A stretch of 64,000 nt of DNA from Neodiprion pinetum. Lineage: Eukaryota > Arthropoda > Insecta > Hymenoptera > Diprionidae. Below the pieces are notes generated by a model. The model had not been told where the DNA came from. It saw only the letters and a program-made list of their open reading frames with translations, and made no database searches. Both the position numbers and the translations under genes were made by a program. Where the stretch lies: positions 33,223,089-33,287,088 of the forward strand of contig NC_060232.1 in assembly GCF_021155775.2 (NCBI RefSeq), in the 5' to 3' direction. Shown here piece after piece: positions 23,286 to 36,367 of this stretch (the stretch's first letter is position 1; every line of letters begins with the position of its first letter).

Positions 23286-26200
23286 TCAATGATTCGTTTC
23301 GTAGTCATGTGTCCAAACTGGTTTCCGTTTTTCCCGGAAACCTTGGACACCCTCTTGTCCGTCCTTTAGCCTCAGATTCCCAACCATCATTTCACTCGCC
23401 ATAGAACTAGCCGTCAAAGTGTCGACCTCCAGTTGCTCGTAAAGAAATCTTTTCCCTAGACGTACCACCGAGCGACTTTTCGCGTTGATAGCGCTGGTAA
23501 TCGTTGTGATTTCTTCATCTATAAATTGAAAATGTTATGAAATGCAGAAAAACCTTTTATTAGCATATATTTGGTTACGTTACAGTAGCAGCCGTCACTT
23601 TCTTGCCAATTAGTAACATAAGAACTAGATAGATCACGCTAGATATTTAAGAAGACTAGATTCTATGACATAGTTATACTCAAGTAAAAGTCATCCCCCC
23701 CCCCCCCCCCCCCGTTACCGTTACAGCTTATTGTTAGACACCGCCTCCGTTCTCGATCACCTTTTATAATTATAACTCATCTAGCTTTTTTCTCCCTTAT
23801 TGCGACCGAATCGCAAACGTGAAAAATTTCCACCACTCACGATCGTTAATTCTGAAAGTTCCAAAGTGGACATTGATGCATGGCACACGTGTGTGCTATG
23901 AAACATTTTATCGACTAAAATAAAGTGGGCTACTACTCTGCTGCGTCTGATCTGACTGGATTCAATTAATTACCGAGTTTACTGGCATCGGTTACTACTT
24001 TGCTAACTAGGCCAGCTCTGAGTGCTTCCTGAGCGGAAATTGGTATCCCGGTGAAAAGCATGTGGGCCGCAACTTTCCTCGGAACATTTCGGGCCAAGAA
24101 TACTCCGGGTGTGGAGCAAAATATTCCAAAGTTCGCCCTAAAATAATGGACGTTGGATCATTGATATTAAAGTAATTTTCTTTGGCGCGATTATTTATGA
24201 TTATTTCGTTTGTTTTAAACTTGTGGAAATTTAATAGCATTTCCATGCACTTTTTTTTTATGTGTAGTATTCCAGAGACAATTAATTTTCACATGTAATT
24301 CCACTCTACCCAGGTGTAGAGAAGCTGCTATTTTCCGTGCATACTGCCATGTCACATGCAGCGACCAATTGACAGCCGGCTGCGGCGGCTAATCCATCTA
24401 CTGCTGCTATCACGGGTACCGGACTTTGCATCAGTGCTTTCATAAGATTCCCGGCTGTAGCAAAGACCTCCTTGTGGTGTTGCACACCATCGTTTGTTGT
24501 CTAATGACGAAGGAATCTTAGGTGAGCCCGGTAGACATATTGACACCAGAGAAAAGATCGAAATTTTTGTTAAGTTATTTTCCATACTTGTGTAATGTTT
24601 ATTTGAAGGAAATAAATGTTTATACGTTTAAGAGAAATGTTTATTCCAATTGTAAACATTTGTTTTCATTTAGATAAACTAATCTGTTCCTCAGAACCAA
24701 ACACACCTACCATTCATTTATTTCCGAAGATAAACGATTACTCATTTTTTATTCATTGTTTATGTGTGATAGTTTTCATAAATGCATTTTTTCTCTGTAC
24801 CAATTAATTCCTGGATTCATTACGAATAAGATATATTTTTTCGACGAAAATGCAATACGCAAGTTGTTATAAACTTTCGAGCGACAAGTAATGTCGAATA
24901 CATTTATTACCGCGGTGTGGTAGGTATTATACGTTACATGTACATGTTATTTCGATAACTGATGGTCAGTGATCTAAGGTGAAAAAGAAAGACACTATAT
25001 GTAGGTAACTATTTATGAAAGCGCGTGGAGATTCATGTCGTGCTTGAATTTCAACGCAGCATTACACGATACATTTTTTAATGCTGTAATTCGTATTTTT
25101 GTTTACACCAAAAAAAATGTATGTGTAATGTATAACGAAAACAGCGTAATGAACAGACAGACGTCACGGCAGATAATAATGTTACGCGTACCTACCCGCA
25201 TTGAAAATTTGTTCCACTGAACCAGATCGCTTACTGAACCCGGATAAAAAACATTATTCAGCCATCTAAATAAATTCTTTCTTCACATTAAGTAAACAGT
25301 TCTTATGTGGAAACGGTCAATAAGAAACAAATAACATATTGATTAAAAACAAAAGAATTAATTAAATGTTACATTCAGAATGAACGCCTTAGGATTTATT
25401 GCGATGATTTACTTGATTCAAATGAAGTTCTTTATTTTACGTTAATAAATTCGAAACAATTAGTATGATATTGGGGATATCCGAATAACAACTCTATACC
25501 TTTGAGAGTTAAAGTTACTTCAAATTGACGTCGATTACGTGGATCACCGTGTATAGTATTATACATTCGTTAACCTATATCAAGTCAAGCGATGGATATT
25601 CCTTGACACGCTGCAAGGTGGTATAACTAATTATGTATTATAATTTATACAGTTTTGAGTGCGTGGGCACCGTTCTTCCACTGCGGTGGCTAAAAGTCGC
25701 AAGACCTCGATATGTCATATCGAATAATAGAACGAAACGTATCGTCGCTATTATTGTAATTATATCGTGGTCCACGTTCCAAGAAAAACGTATCAAAAGA
25801 TGCAACAACGTGCTATTGCATGCAATCTGATTATTGCATGGCTGTTATATACCCACCAATTCCTTGAGATTATGACCGGCTGAGAAAACTTTGCCGGGAG
25901 TAGCGCGTATGACGATAGATCTAAGAGACAGACTGTCCTGTTCTTTGGTCACATCGTCGATGAGAATTTTCATGGTATGCAGCGAGAGTGAATTTCTAGA
26001 TTGTGAGTGACAGAGTGTAATCGTTCGTACGCCGTCATCGCTTTGCGTAGTTTCCACGTATCTCTCTGGACCGAGAAGTCTGTTGTTTGTGGAAAATGTC
26101 CTTGTAATAGATCGTCCCACCTGAAACGCATGGAAGAGATGAAGGTGTGTTATACATATACGTATACGTGCGTTTGAACGTGGAACGCACGTTCAAAACA

Positions 26201-26430
26201 ATCCCGCTCGACGTTCGGCCGGCGTCGGATAAGTTCGGAAAAAATGGCGGGCGCGCAGAGCCGATTCTCGGAAGTGGAATAAGCCGATGTTTGTTTACCT
26301 ACTGCCAATTGCGCAGATAATAAAATAAAAATTGAGTACGCGGCGTAACGTTTAATACTTTTCATACCCTCGATCCGAATTCCACCTGCTGTCTCAGCTG
26401 CCCTAACATTTCAGCAAACTGTCTGAACAT
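23286..26430 (-). CDS. ECHDC3: Enoyl-CoA hydratase domain-containing protein 3, mitochondrial
   Basis: Crotonase-fold protein predicted to be mitochondrial. The human orthologue is 303 aa. Five exons in reading order: 26368-26430, 25857-26120, 24310-24500, 23974-24137, 23286-23518. Phases 0, 0, 2, 1 all match and the total is 915 nt, 304 aa. The N-terminus (MFRQFAEMLGQLRQQ, then RSITRTFST) is Arg-rich without early acids, as in a mitochondrial presequence. The crotonase oxyanion-hole segment SAGHNLKEL is present. AVDGLAAAAGCQLVAACDMA and FCSTPGVFLARNVPRK follow, both diagnostic of the ECHDC3 group. The C-terminus LKDGQEGVQGFREKRKPVW matches the family end. The acidic pair of true hydratases (two Glu) is not evident, which agrees with ECHDC3 being a divergent member. 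The start lies 168 bp from a divergent + strand ATG at 26599. Confidence 0.93.
23695..23713 (+). repeat. Poly(C) run of 19
   Basis: Nineteen consecutive C inside an ECHDC3 intron (between exons ending 23974 and starting 23518). The G-run is on the transcribed-sense (minus) strand, so the pre-mRNA carries 19 G. Confidence 0.95.
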
Positions 26431-26598
26431 CTTCACTCTATTGACAATCCGAAACAACCGACGGTTAATAACTGAATTGATCGAAGCTGGTATGCTGCTA
26501 TCTTGTTCTCGCTTATACGCATGACGAAGCGAGCGCCTCGAGTCCGTCTGTCGGTGTTAACGTTGTCATGGAAACATTTATTTTCCGTAACAACTAAC

Positions 26599-26614
26599 AT
26601 GGCAGACGCTGAGG
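26599..26614 (+). CDS. Possible first coding exon (MADAE...), gene unknown
   Basis: ATG followed by five codons (MADAE), then G and a consensus donor GTGAGT, phase 1. It lies divergently opposite the ECHDC3 start. No phase-1 acceptor exon that fits was found downstream in this window, so the parent gene is unidentified. Confidence 0.25.
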
Positions 26615-27080
26615 GTGAGTTTTTAGCTGTCAAATAGTCAATTGTGTGTTAGCTAAATTTTGTCGTCAGGTGATCGCGTCCGAAATAAATTCGAAAGTGC
26701 CGATGTATATTTCCGTGAGAAAAAAACCGGCGCACCGTCTACCGCGTCTCCTATTCCACATGTACGTTCTAGTTGCCGGTAGCATTTTCTAATTATATAT
26801 GCAGATGTTCCTGCACCGGCTCGAATGCGCTCCCGACTCCTCGCGTATACGAAATAAAAACTCGCCTCCGGCTCTCTTCCCGTTGACGAAAATAACCTTC
26901 TTTATGAATTAACGCTAGAGCCTCGACTCTTTACGCCGAAGTTAAACCGTACACAACAGGGAAGAGGAGTGTAGGAGTGGGCACTCTTCGCTTTATACCT
27001 TACACCTATCCGCGCTGCACAGTCTCTTCAGATCTCAAGAGTGAGTCGCGCCTCTTTCTAAAACGCGGTCCACAGTACAG

Positions 27081-27281
27081 TATATATTAGTTTTGTACAA
27101 GTTATTATCGCATCATTATACTCCATGCTCTGTTGCGTGTCCAAACAGTCCGCTGCCACGGTGGACTCGTTATCGGAATCGTTGCGGGAGGAGGGTATAA
27201 GGCCGAGAGGTCAGAGGCCCGGTTCTGAGATCCGTCGTTTGCAGGTTGATTCTTTAGCCGCGAAATTATCACGGGAAGAAG
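27081..27281 (+). CDS. Possible first exon with TATA promoter (MLCCVSK...), gene unknown
   Basis: TATATA at 27081-27086 and a TCATTA initiator-like site at 27113-27118 precede an ATG at 27125. The frame continues for 52 codons (starts MLCCVSKQS, ends KLSREE) to a GTACGG donor after 27281, phase 1. This is the same phase as the 26599 exon, so the two may be alternative first exons of one transcript. No homology recognised. The Cys-Cys near the N-terminus could be lipid-modified, but that is speculation. Confidence 0.3.
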
Positions 27282-29127
27282 GTACGGCATACGCCAAAAT
27301 AAAGACATAAGGCATTGGAGATTGGAATAATTAGGGGAAAAATCGGCAACGTCCACGATGTTCGTCAAGAATATTCTCCTAAGGATGTCCGCGCATATTC
27401 CTTTAATGGAAAGTTGCTCCCGTGTAGGCGATACGGATGCGGGGGCGAGAACGCGTCCGATGAATCGAGCCGTAAACTCGCGCCGCGCACTCTGAAAATT
27501 GCTGCAGGTGTCAGCCGACTCTCGACAGTTTCTAGTAGCGAACGTGCCGTGCGCGATATCCGTAAACCGATCCTAAACTATTGTAGAAAAATACACCGTC
27601 TCAGCAAGTGTCCGTTACCGTTTTATACTGTCTGTCTCGAGGTTTTTGTACGCTGGTGTATTTTTATTTCTCAATTTATAATTAACCGGGTCTTACGATG
27701 TCGTAAACAGTTAGGATAATAGTTGATCCACTACTTTTTTGCCCAGATTTTTTTAATTGCACGTTATGAGTGAGTTTCTTATGTCATTATTATCGCAATT
27801 TTTGACCTCGTTCGTTCGTGATAAGTACTCTAATCGGTTATAACGCTGTCTGCAACAGTCGCGGTGTTATTTCATATATCTTGGATGTTTAATCGATGAT
27901 GATTCATACGTGCCACCCTCTAATTTCTTCACAAATTCCCAGTCGGGAGTTTATAGGCAGACACGTGTATGCACGCGAGAAAGCTTTAAGAGATTCAGCC
28001 AACTTCGTAACCAATTCTTACATGGCAAATTCGGAATCGATGTGGTTTTAATTTCGTTTCTCTGAAGACATGTTATAACAAGCGAATTCAGCACAACATA
28101 ATTAGTTATTCAGAACATAATTGAGCTACTCTAAATAAGATTCATGCCCGTAATTAATATTACACAAATTCAAAAGTATTTGTACTACATTTCCTACGTT
28201 TAATGATTAATCAAATAAGATTCTCTAAAAATCTGCTTCAAGGAGTTGCTTGTACAGATATGCCTAAGCCTATTACTGTGCTGTTATGCATGTAAATAAT
28301 TAGCTGTCGCTAATAACGTTAACTACTGCCTTATACTTACTTCTAGCTGTATCGTTTGGGTAAAGTCAATAAGCTGTATAGTAGAAAATTTTGGGTGTAC
28401 AATTCCGCCGGTGTTATTTCTCGCAGTTACGCGATGAAAAAGTTTACAAACAGGCGTTATTTTTTCCAAAATCAGAACAAATGTCACCCTCACAGTCCAC
28501 TCGAGAGATTTATTTAGCAAAATCTCGTCAGTTATTTTTGTTCAAGTGTCAAGTCTGCTTTCATGCCCATTGCGAGAGATAATCTACCTTACATTAGTCA
28601 CACTCAACTTGCATTTCAGTATTCTCTCGGACCCCATTTATGGTGCAGTGGTTGTACAGCCGTCAAATTCGTCATCCTTGGTCATGCTAAGTGTGTCTTG
28701 TACATAAGTCAAGCTAAAACATCACCGCATTAACACCGTTTATTGATCGGTGAATACTTTAAATATTATCGCAAGAGTTTATTAAGCCAGAAAAGCCCAA
28801 CTTCCGGTACTTTGCGGGTATAGAGGGGTTGGAAACTTTTTCACAGCCTAGATCTAAGCCAATGATAAAATTGCGGTTAAAAGTTTCACTTGCGGTGAGG
28901 TAGAATGAAAAAAATACTCAACAGTTTTATGTACTAACCCTAAATACTTGGCAGTCGAGCGGACACGCTTCTGAGGCAAATGAACATTTATTGATCGGTA
29001 AAGAAGGCGAAAATTTTAGAAATTCTAATTAACTTTGAACAGTGTTTCGCGAGAGCGAGGAAACACCCAACTTCCGGAACTTTAGTGGCTTGTAGCTTCT
29101 GTGTACACAGTTTGGCCTGATTTGTTC
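27282..29127. other. Upstream region of the ZC2HC1 gene
   Basis: No supported exon. A short segment is present twice in diverged form: TTATTGATCGG followed by CCCAACTTCCGG at 28739-28808, and again at 28989-29078. A copy-like pair close to a promoter may be regulatory. Confidence 0.35.
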
Positions 29128-29142
29128 CACGTGTAGTCAGTG
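29128..29142 (+). promoter_or_regulatory. E-box plus initiator of the ZC2HC1 gene
   Basis: CACGTG at 29128-29133 is followed by an arthropod-type initiator TCAGTG at 29137-29142. This predicts transcription from about 29139 and a 128-nt 5' UTR before the ATG at 29267. No TATA box is seen. Confidence 0.4.
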
Positions 29143-29266
29143 TAGCCGTGTGCAGTACTAAAACCCTATGCATTAAAACAGTGATAACTTTAGCGTAAGA
29201 CGCATCTGTGTGATAAACAAAGACGTAAGAAAGTATAATAAAGGAGGAAAAAATAAAAATTGGTAA

Positions 29267-32200
29267 ATGGCCACAGATGCGCCGCCGGTCCTTCTACCAT
29301 GCTCAATCTGCTCGCGGACGTTCAAGCCGCAATCATTGGAAAAGCACACAAAGATCTGCGAGCGAGCAGCCGCCAAAAAAAGAAAACCCTTCGACTCCGC
29401 CAAACAGCGTATCCAGGGCACCGATCTAGCCGAGTTTCTGCCTAAGCAGGGAAAGCGGCGGCCCATCCACGAGGACAAATCTTCCAAGCCCAAGACCACC
29501 TGGAAACAGACGCACGATGAATTTCTGCGTGCCATACGAGCTGCCCGTGGCGAAGCCGTAAGCTCAACTTATATTACATTATAAATATATCTGTAAGTTA
29601 TTCTTAGTAGTGTTATATGGTGGGTTTCTCTAGTCGCTGAAAATATATTTTGATTTCCGGAATAGAAAGTCTCCTATAAAGTTACAATCGAGACACGAAG
29701 CAGTTCAAAGGGATTCGTTATTTAAAACCGAAGCGATATCGGTGTGTTTGGTTTATTTTCACGAGATTATCGCCTGAGTTGAATTTCCCCACCGTGATCT
29801 CATTCGCTTCTTTCGAAATCGTTGGACATCTTAATCACTATAGTATATTTCTAGATCAGGTAACGTTTTTTAAGATTTCATACGTATGTTTCCGGGTTTA
29901 TAATAGATTCTGACCAAATGTAGAGGCACGAACTTTTCGAATTTTATGATTCTATCATACGCAGGAACATCGTCGTGGGCTCGGCTGTAATATATTATTA
30001 CTATGTTTTTGCGAATTACAGTAATTGACGCCTTCTCGCACCAAAATCTCAAACTCGTTCCACCCACGTTGACAAACTTCGAGAAAGACTATATTGTGCG
30101 TCTTTTTAATCTACCCACTGCAATATTTGTATCTGTATACCTATGTATGCATAATAGAGAAAAAAAATGGTCCCAGTAACGAGTACCGTCGTGTTATGAG
30201 TCATTTATGTCTTCGACCTCGACATGAAGACCCTTTCGATGCAATCCCCATATACTTATTACTGCATAGATGAGCAAGATATTGCACAACCTGCTTATCA
30301 CCTGATAACCTTCACTTATTCATTATCCTTCCGTATGTGCGCAGTCCTGCGCTGGCCTCGATCGCGATTTCGTGATCGATTCACCCACGCAAGGTTTTGT
30401 GTTTATGTATAGTAGAGAATCATATTCATCAGCCTTTTACGCCCACTTAAGACCTACCCACGCGATGAAACGTAACAACACCGGGTGTATCAAATTGTGT
30501 AAATGCCGTTAGCCTTTACAGAACTTTAAAGGGATAAATTTGTTTGCAAAGGATGACGTATCGGCACCGCGGCAGGTGGCCGCTGTCGCCCCTACGACGG
30601 CTCCAACTCGTGCCAACGAGAAGGGTACATGTCCCACGTGCAATCGGCAATTCGGCATCAAAGCCTACGACCGGCACGTGGCTTGGTGCAAAGAACGTGC
30701 AACTCGTCTTCCGGTAAGCCCAGCGACAAACATTGCGAAGGAGCGTCTAGAAGCTCGGATAAACTACCGAGCACCGACACTGAGAAACCGCCGGTTGACC
30801 AACCGAGAGAAGTATTCCCCTGGTTCGACAGTGAACATATCTACGGCAAGCAAAATGTCACCACCTGGATCAAAGCCTAAGGAAAGCGCATCTGTACCCA
30901 GCTGCGCTAAAGCTAGCGACAGTCTTGTGAAATCGAAGCCAGCAGCCGCGTGAGTATTCTTAATCCGTTCCTCAACTAGATCCTTCGTTCCATTTGTCGC
31001 ATACCTAGCCTAAAGATCTCCCACAGACTCAACTGTCAGTAGCTAGACCACTGGCTTTGCAACTTATTTACAGCCGGCCCTCGTGTAGTCTGTATCGTTC
31101 CTTGTTGTTTGACATGACCATTTTAATGAGTTCCTTTTGCAGCAGACGTTTGGGGCATACCAAAGAAATACCGAATATACCTGGGCCGATGAAATCACGC
31201 TTGGTGGATCGGACTAACAGGTGAGAGGGAGTATTAGAACTGTGGTAGGACGAACTAGATTCAAGTGAATAGTATAACATTAGTAGTACTTGAAGTAGAA
31301 GGGTGCATGAGGAGAAGGGAAAGGGCTGAGGTATTAAAACCGAGAAAATATTTAACTCGAAGACTGGTAACTTATCAACTGATTTTGCAATTGTTAGAAG
31401 TAGAAAATTGTTTTTTATTTTTCTTCACGACCAAATTGATTTGTTCACACGACTTCAACTCCTTTGGTAATATTTAAAGTATCTTACTAAAGCATGTAGG
31501 AGCTAACTGCCTTCTCCTGATGACCTTGACCCTGTTTCCTCCTCCTCAGGCCGGCCGAAGAATACGAGTCCGGACCCATGTCTACTCGAACCTCTTCCTC
31601 AAATCCTCGACGTCCCCTATTGCCTAACGCCTCCCCAAAACCTGTCAAAACCACCATTAAGAATACGTCGCCACCCCCAAAGTCAGCGCGTCGGTCAGAA
31701 ATCAGGTCCAGTCTGTCACCGCATCTTTGTAAGATACACGAGTCCACTAGCAGCGAGCCTGTGAAATTAAAAATAAATTTGCTTTCGGTAAGAGGTTACA
31801 ATAACCCAAAAGTAAATGACATCGATGTAAATCAGGACGTTATCGGCATGTCAGTCCAACCGTGCAACATTCATAGAGAACATAGCATGACCAGTTGGAA
31901 ACGGATCAGCGAGGAGAAAACAGATTCACAGATCATGACAGGCAATACGGATACTTCAAAAATGAAAAATATTAGTGTTGAAGAGCAGGATAGTGAGAAG
32001 TGCAGGGGTGGGGTATCAGAGATCGTTTGTAGTGAAAAATGTGGTGAAGATGATGAGTTTGAGAAAGCTGCTGAACGCCATCGCCAAAGTTCGTTGATAG
32101 TGTCCCCAAAAGTCATGGAATGCATTCGGCCATCCGAAGTCGCGAATACCGCTGATACCTCAAAACTGTCCTGGGTTAAGAATATAGAAGAACTTGATAA

Positions 32201-35200
32201 GACTTATTTGATTAAGGAGTCACGTGATTCAGATCCCGATTCACTATGCTTATTAATCCCGCCGAGGAAATGGAAACCAATAAAAAATAGCCCCCGGGTG
32301 GAATTTTACGTAAAAGATGGAATGATGACGACTGTCTCAGAGTCCACAATCAACTTCTATGAAGACCATGGTAACTTGGACTGCTCTGCAAGTCCCATGA
32401 ATTTCAATGGACACGTTAACTTCACTAGCACACCTGTTCTAGATAATCTTGATGTTGATCATGCTGATGATATGACTGATACAGTACAGAATCTAGAAGC
32501 TGGGAAGGACATTATTGCTCAAGAAGATGTTGTATTGTCAACAGAGCCAGGAATTGCATGGCTAGCTGATACCACGCTGCAGCAAGAGGCGTCAATGGCA
32601 TTAGAACTAGAATTAATCCATTCTACAGCGAATGATCCTGCACTTCAGGAAACAACGGTGATTATTACGCCAATTGAAACACCCGTGCAGCCTTCACCGG
32701 AGACATTTTGCAAGATAACTGTTCAGAACGACTCGCCGAAAGTTAAATCAACCAGGATGAGTCGTAGGAAAAAGAAAAAGAAAAATGCCGTTGTAAAACT
32801 CACTCCCCGTTTAAAACCTCTCGATCAAACAGCTCTGGTCACAGAACAGCCTTTGAGTTATACTGATTTTAATAAGATTTATGAATTACCATCGAACCCG
32901 CAAATTGATGCAAAGCAAACTTGTGCTCACGTTGTTAGTCCGATTCCGAGAAGCTCTATTAAAACCAAGTCTCCTTTAAAACATCGGAAGCAGCGGGCTT
33001 TGACGGATTGCAGTGAGTCGCAGTCACAAGAAATCGAGGTCTGCCAAAGAGGTAATAAAAGTGCACCTCGTAATCCAACGCAAGTGGATTCAGAATTTGA
33101 TTCGTCGTTCGAATTAAAGGCTTCTCCATTTCCATCTCCAAGAAGTTCTGTGAACTTGATGGCGAGTCCTCCAAGTAAAAATTGCAACTATAGAAAATGT
33201 TCGTTAAAACCATCAAAGAATCGTCTACAAGCTTCAGTGGAAGAGGTTGGAACCGTTATTCAGGAACAAGAGGGTGAAAATTCAAGAAAGGATTGGTTTA
33301 GCGATCACTGTACAGCTAGATTAGGTAGACGTGGTCAAAAACTAGAAGCAACGAAAAAACAGTTAAAGCATTTGGATCTTCAGAAAAAAGAAAATCGCTC
33401 CTTTAAATCGTTGGATGGTTTTCACGACGGGTCAGCTCCTGATCCAAGCGCTATCGACGACGAAATTTCCAGGGTCACGACGCCCCAACTATCATCAACA
33501 CGATCTATTGACACAGTGTCTTCGTCATCGCATCAATACAGTGGCGTGAACCCTTTGAGCGGGTCTCTAAAGCCAGAGTGTGGTGATAGACGAAGATGCG
33601 GGACTTACGTAATAGAGAAAAGATCAGTTCATGGTACTTCCCAGAATTACAACCCCGCGTCGGACGAGTCCCTCGAGGATAAGCCAATAGAGAAGCGACG
33701 TAAAACGGACCCAATGCAACAAGATTTGCATGAGACGGATGTTGGAAAAGGTGATCCAGTGATTGGTCATGAACCTGGGGATGGTTACAGTCTGAATGCA
33801 ACGCTCACCGATTCAAGAAATTTCTTGGAGACAACGCTCGAAGATGACGTCTCGGTAGACGTCGATGTGCGGAAAATATATGACAAATATATAAACAACA
33901 ACTTTGACTATGACAGCGAAAATACTGTCGGCGGAAGTTACTCAAACGAAGTTGATTTTGGTAAGGAACAAATTGTGATGGGCGATAAGGATGATCGAGG
34001 CTTTCAAAAGATTACGAAAGTTGCTTCGGATTCGAATGTGATTCAGGTTAAGACTCCGCGGTCTCCGGAGAGAGTAATTTCAAAATCAAGTTGCCAAGAG
34101 GCTTTTGATACGCAACGACGGATTCGTAGGAACATGAATATCTTAAGAGGGAGTACTGACAGTCTGGTGTCAATGGTGGATATAGCATCGAGGAGCATTC
34201 AGTTGATTTCTTCTTCAGGCTGCTATGACAGAGAAATTTGCAGAATACAGCCGATCAGGAGTGCCATTAACACGGAAAGATTGCCAAAGTTTTTACCGGA
34301 GATCAACCAGGCAGAAGATGTCGCCGTAGCTTCAGAGAGCGTGGAAAAGAAAAAAAAATCATCGGACTCAACGTATTGGGAAAAAGCATCTAGAGTGTCC
34401 CAACACAGACTTATAAATCTCTACCCTCCGAAAGAAAAGTTTCGATTTATCAAGAAAAATCCCAAAAGCCAATTCCTTCCACCTATCCAACCTGGAAGTC
34501 CTCTCTCCATCGAACGTCCAAGGTAGGACTAACCGTCAAACGTCACATACTAACCCTCCTTAATATTCGTAGGAGTGAACTGTCGTTTCGAGTCGTCCGC
34601 CGTAGTTATTCAAGAAGTCCACCAAACTTTAATCTCATGCTTAGACGTAGAATGTAAGTCTATGTGGTTTCAATGGCACGTACATGCAGTAACTAGTTAA
34701 AAAACTTTAGCTGCGCAGTGCACAAAACACATTGACACGTTAGTGAAAACTCGTACTGATTAGACATTGATTAAACTTCTAACTAGAATATTAATGCATG
34801 CAAAAATTTCAGCTATACACGTGCATGCGATGTAGGCTATATATTTGGATACGTAAGCATTGTGGTCCTCAATTCTTAATTGATGACTCGCTGCACCGAT
34901 TGGTCAGTAGTGACCATGTCTCACCATCACAGTAGCGATCGGAGTATAAGGCGATGGCTGTTTTCAGCGGAGCCAACCAGGACTACGACCCGTTCGTGAC
35001 TGCTGAAAGGCAAATCAACGAGTTGTTCGCGGATACTAATGATCAGTTCCTGACGGAGGGTCTGCCGCTGGAGGGCAATCGCTCTCCACCCAGTGATACA
35101 AAAGTCACGCAATTCCCGCTTTCGCATTCCTCAGCTTTTGTCAAATATCCCTCTTCACCGCGGGCTAATAAACGCGCTTCCGTTATCGCGCCACCGTCAG

Positions 35201-36367
35201 AATTTGACGATTTTATATCTGACTTCTCTAGCGACTCGACCGAGACGAATTCCACGTCTCAGGATTTTTTTATAAACAATTTGCAGATGCAAACGCGGGA
35301 CGCAAACGACTTCGACAAACTGACAGAAGACTGTACCAGACGCGTGGTTATCGACAAGTCAAAGGTCGCGTTAGACGCAGATGTTAACGAGAACTCTTGT
35401 CGTGGCAAGACGTTTGTTAGCTCGATAGAAAGGTCACGTAAAATTCTTGAAAAGGTTTCGCCGAAAGTTGTTCGGCCTGCCATGAACAGGTCGCATTCAG
35501 TTCGCTCTACAAGGGCTACATCGGCACCTAGAGCACCGGAGCGCAAGAGTTCACTTAAGAAATCGATATCACATACGAATGATTACTCGGGTGTTTCGAA
35601 CGCGTCGAATAACAATGGCTACGGGGCTTTGTCCGGGAGTAATTTGAGCCTTAGTTCAATGCTGTCCTCGGAGGCAGACATAAAAAGATCAAATTCGGTG
35701 TTCGACGAACTCTTGAGCTCCTTCGAAGACGACGGCTCTTCCTTTCCGTCCCTGAAATCCTTCCTAAAGAGTGATTCCGTCTCTACCTCAATGTCCAGCC
35801 AGGTTCCGGATAGCAGGCTGCGCAACGGGATGATCAGCGACGAGGAATTATCATCGCCGGATAGCTACAAACGCCAGAACCACAGCAAGCTGAGTGCCGA
35901 CTCTGCCTACAGCAGGTTATTTTTTTCTTTACGCTACACAATCGTGTATTTCGACCTCGGACACTTTTGCAACTTGGAATATAATGCCTTCAAATATTTG
36001 CACCGGGTTTATCATTACATTTTATTATTATAGATGTTTTTTGTCACCGCTCGTGATAATTTAGACATTTTTTTCAAAGCTATATTCTTATACGTTGTAA
36101 CAATAGGAGTTGTTATGAGAAGATTGCGCATGCCTAAATCACCATAAACTTTGTCCTTGTAGTCTAAATCGCAAATGTTCCAACCATGGACGCAGCACGA
36201 ACGATGTAGGATCCAGAATCGAGCAGGAACCATTGCTAAAGCACGGGGATGCTGAAGTTACACCGGGAAAATTGAAGATGTCTAAGTTTTGCCACGAGTG
36301 CGGATCTAGATTTCCCGAACCAGCGAAATTCTGTTGTGAATGTGGTGTCAAGAGGCTTGTTCTCTGA
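29267..36367 (+). CDS. Giant ZC2HC1-type zinc-finger protein (about 1,681 aa)
   Basis: Eight exons: 29267-29557, 30552-30949, 31143-31220, 31550-34522, 34573-34653, 34813-34852, 34936-35915, 36163-36367. The sum is 5,046 nt, a multiple of three, and all junction phases agree. Exon 1 has the first C2HC finger (PCSICSRTFKP...HTKIC) and the family segment KKRKPFDSAKQRIQGTD. Exon 2 has the second finger (CPTCNRQFGIKAYDRHVAWC). The last exon ends with the double CxxC ribbon KFCHECGSRF...KFCCECGVKR that closes vertebrate ZC2HC1A/B. Between them lies a single 2,973-nt exon plus another of 980 nt, both coding Ser/Thr/Lys/Glu-rich, probably disordered sequence. Human ZC2HC1A is about 325 aa, so this orthologue is roughly five times longer. 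The 40-nt exon at 34813 and the acceptor of exon 7 (34936 or 34945) are the least certain parts. Molecular function of the family is poorly known; two Zn fingers suggest nucleic-acid or protein binding. Confidence 0.85.

Noticed and set aside
27315..27719. 134-codon + strand open frame
   Set aside because: It starts inside sequence following a predicted donor and has no recognisable motif or splice support.
29173..29535. Minus-strand 120-codon frame opposite ZC2HC1 exon 1
   Set aside because: It is a shadow of the conserved C2HC finger exon on the + strand.
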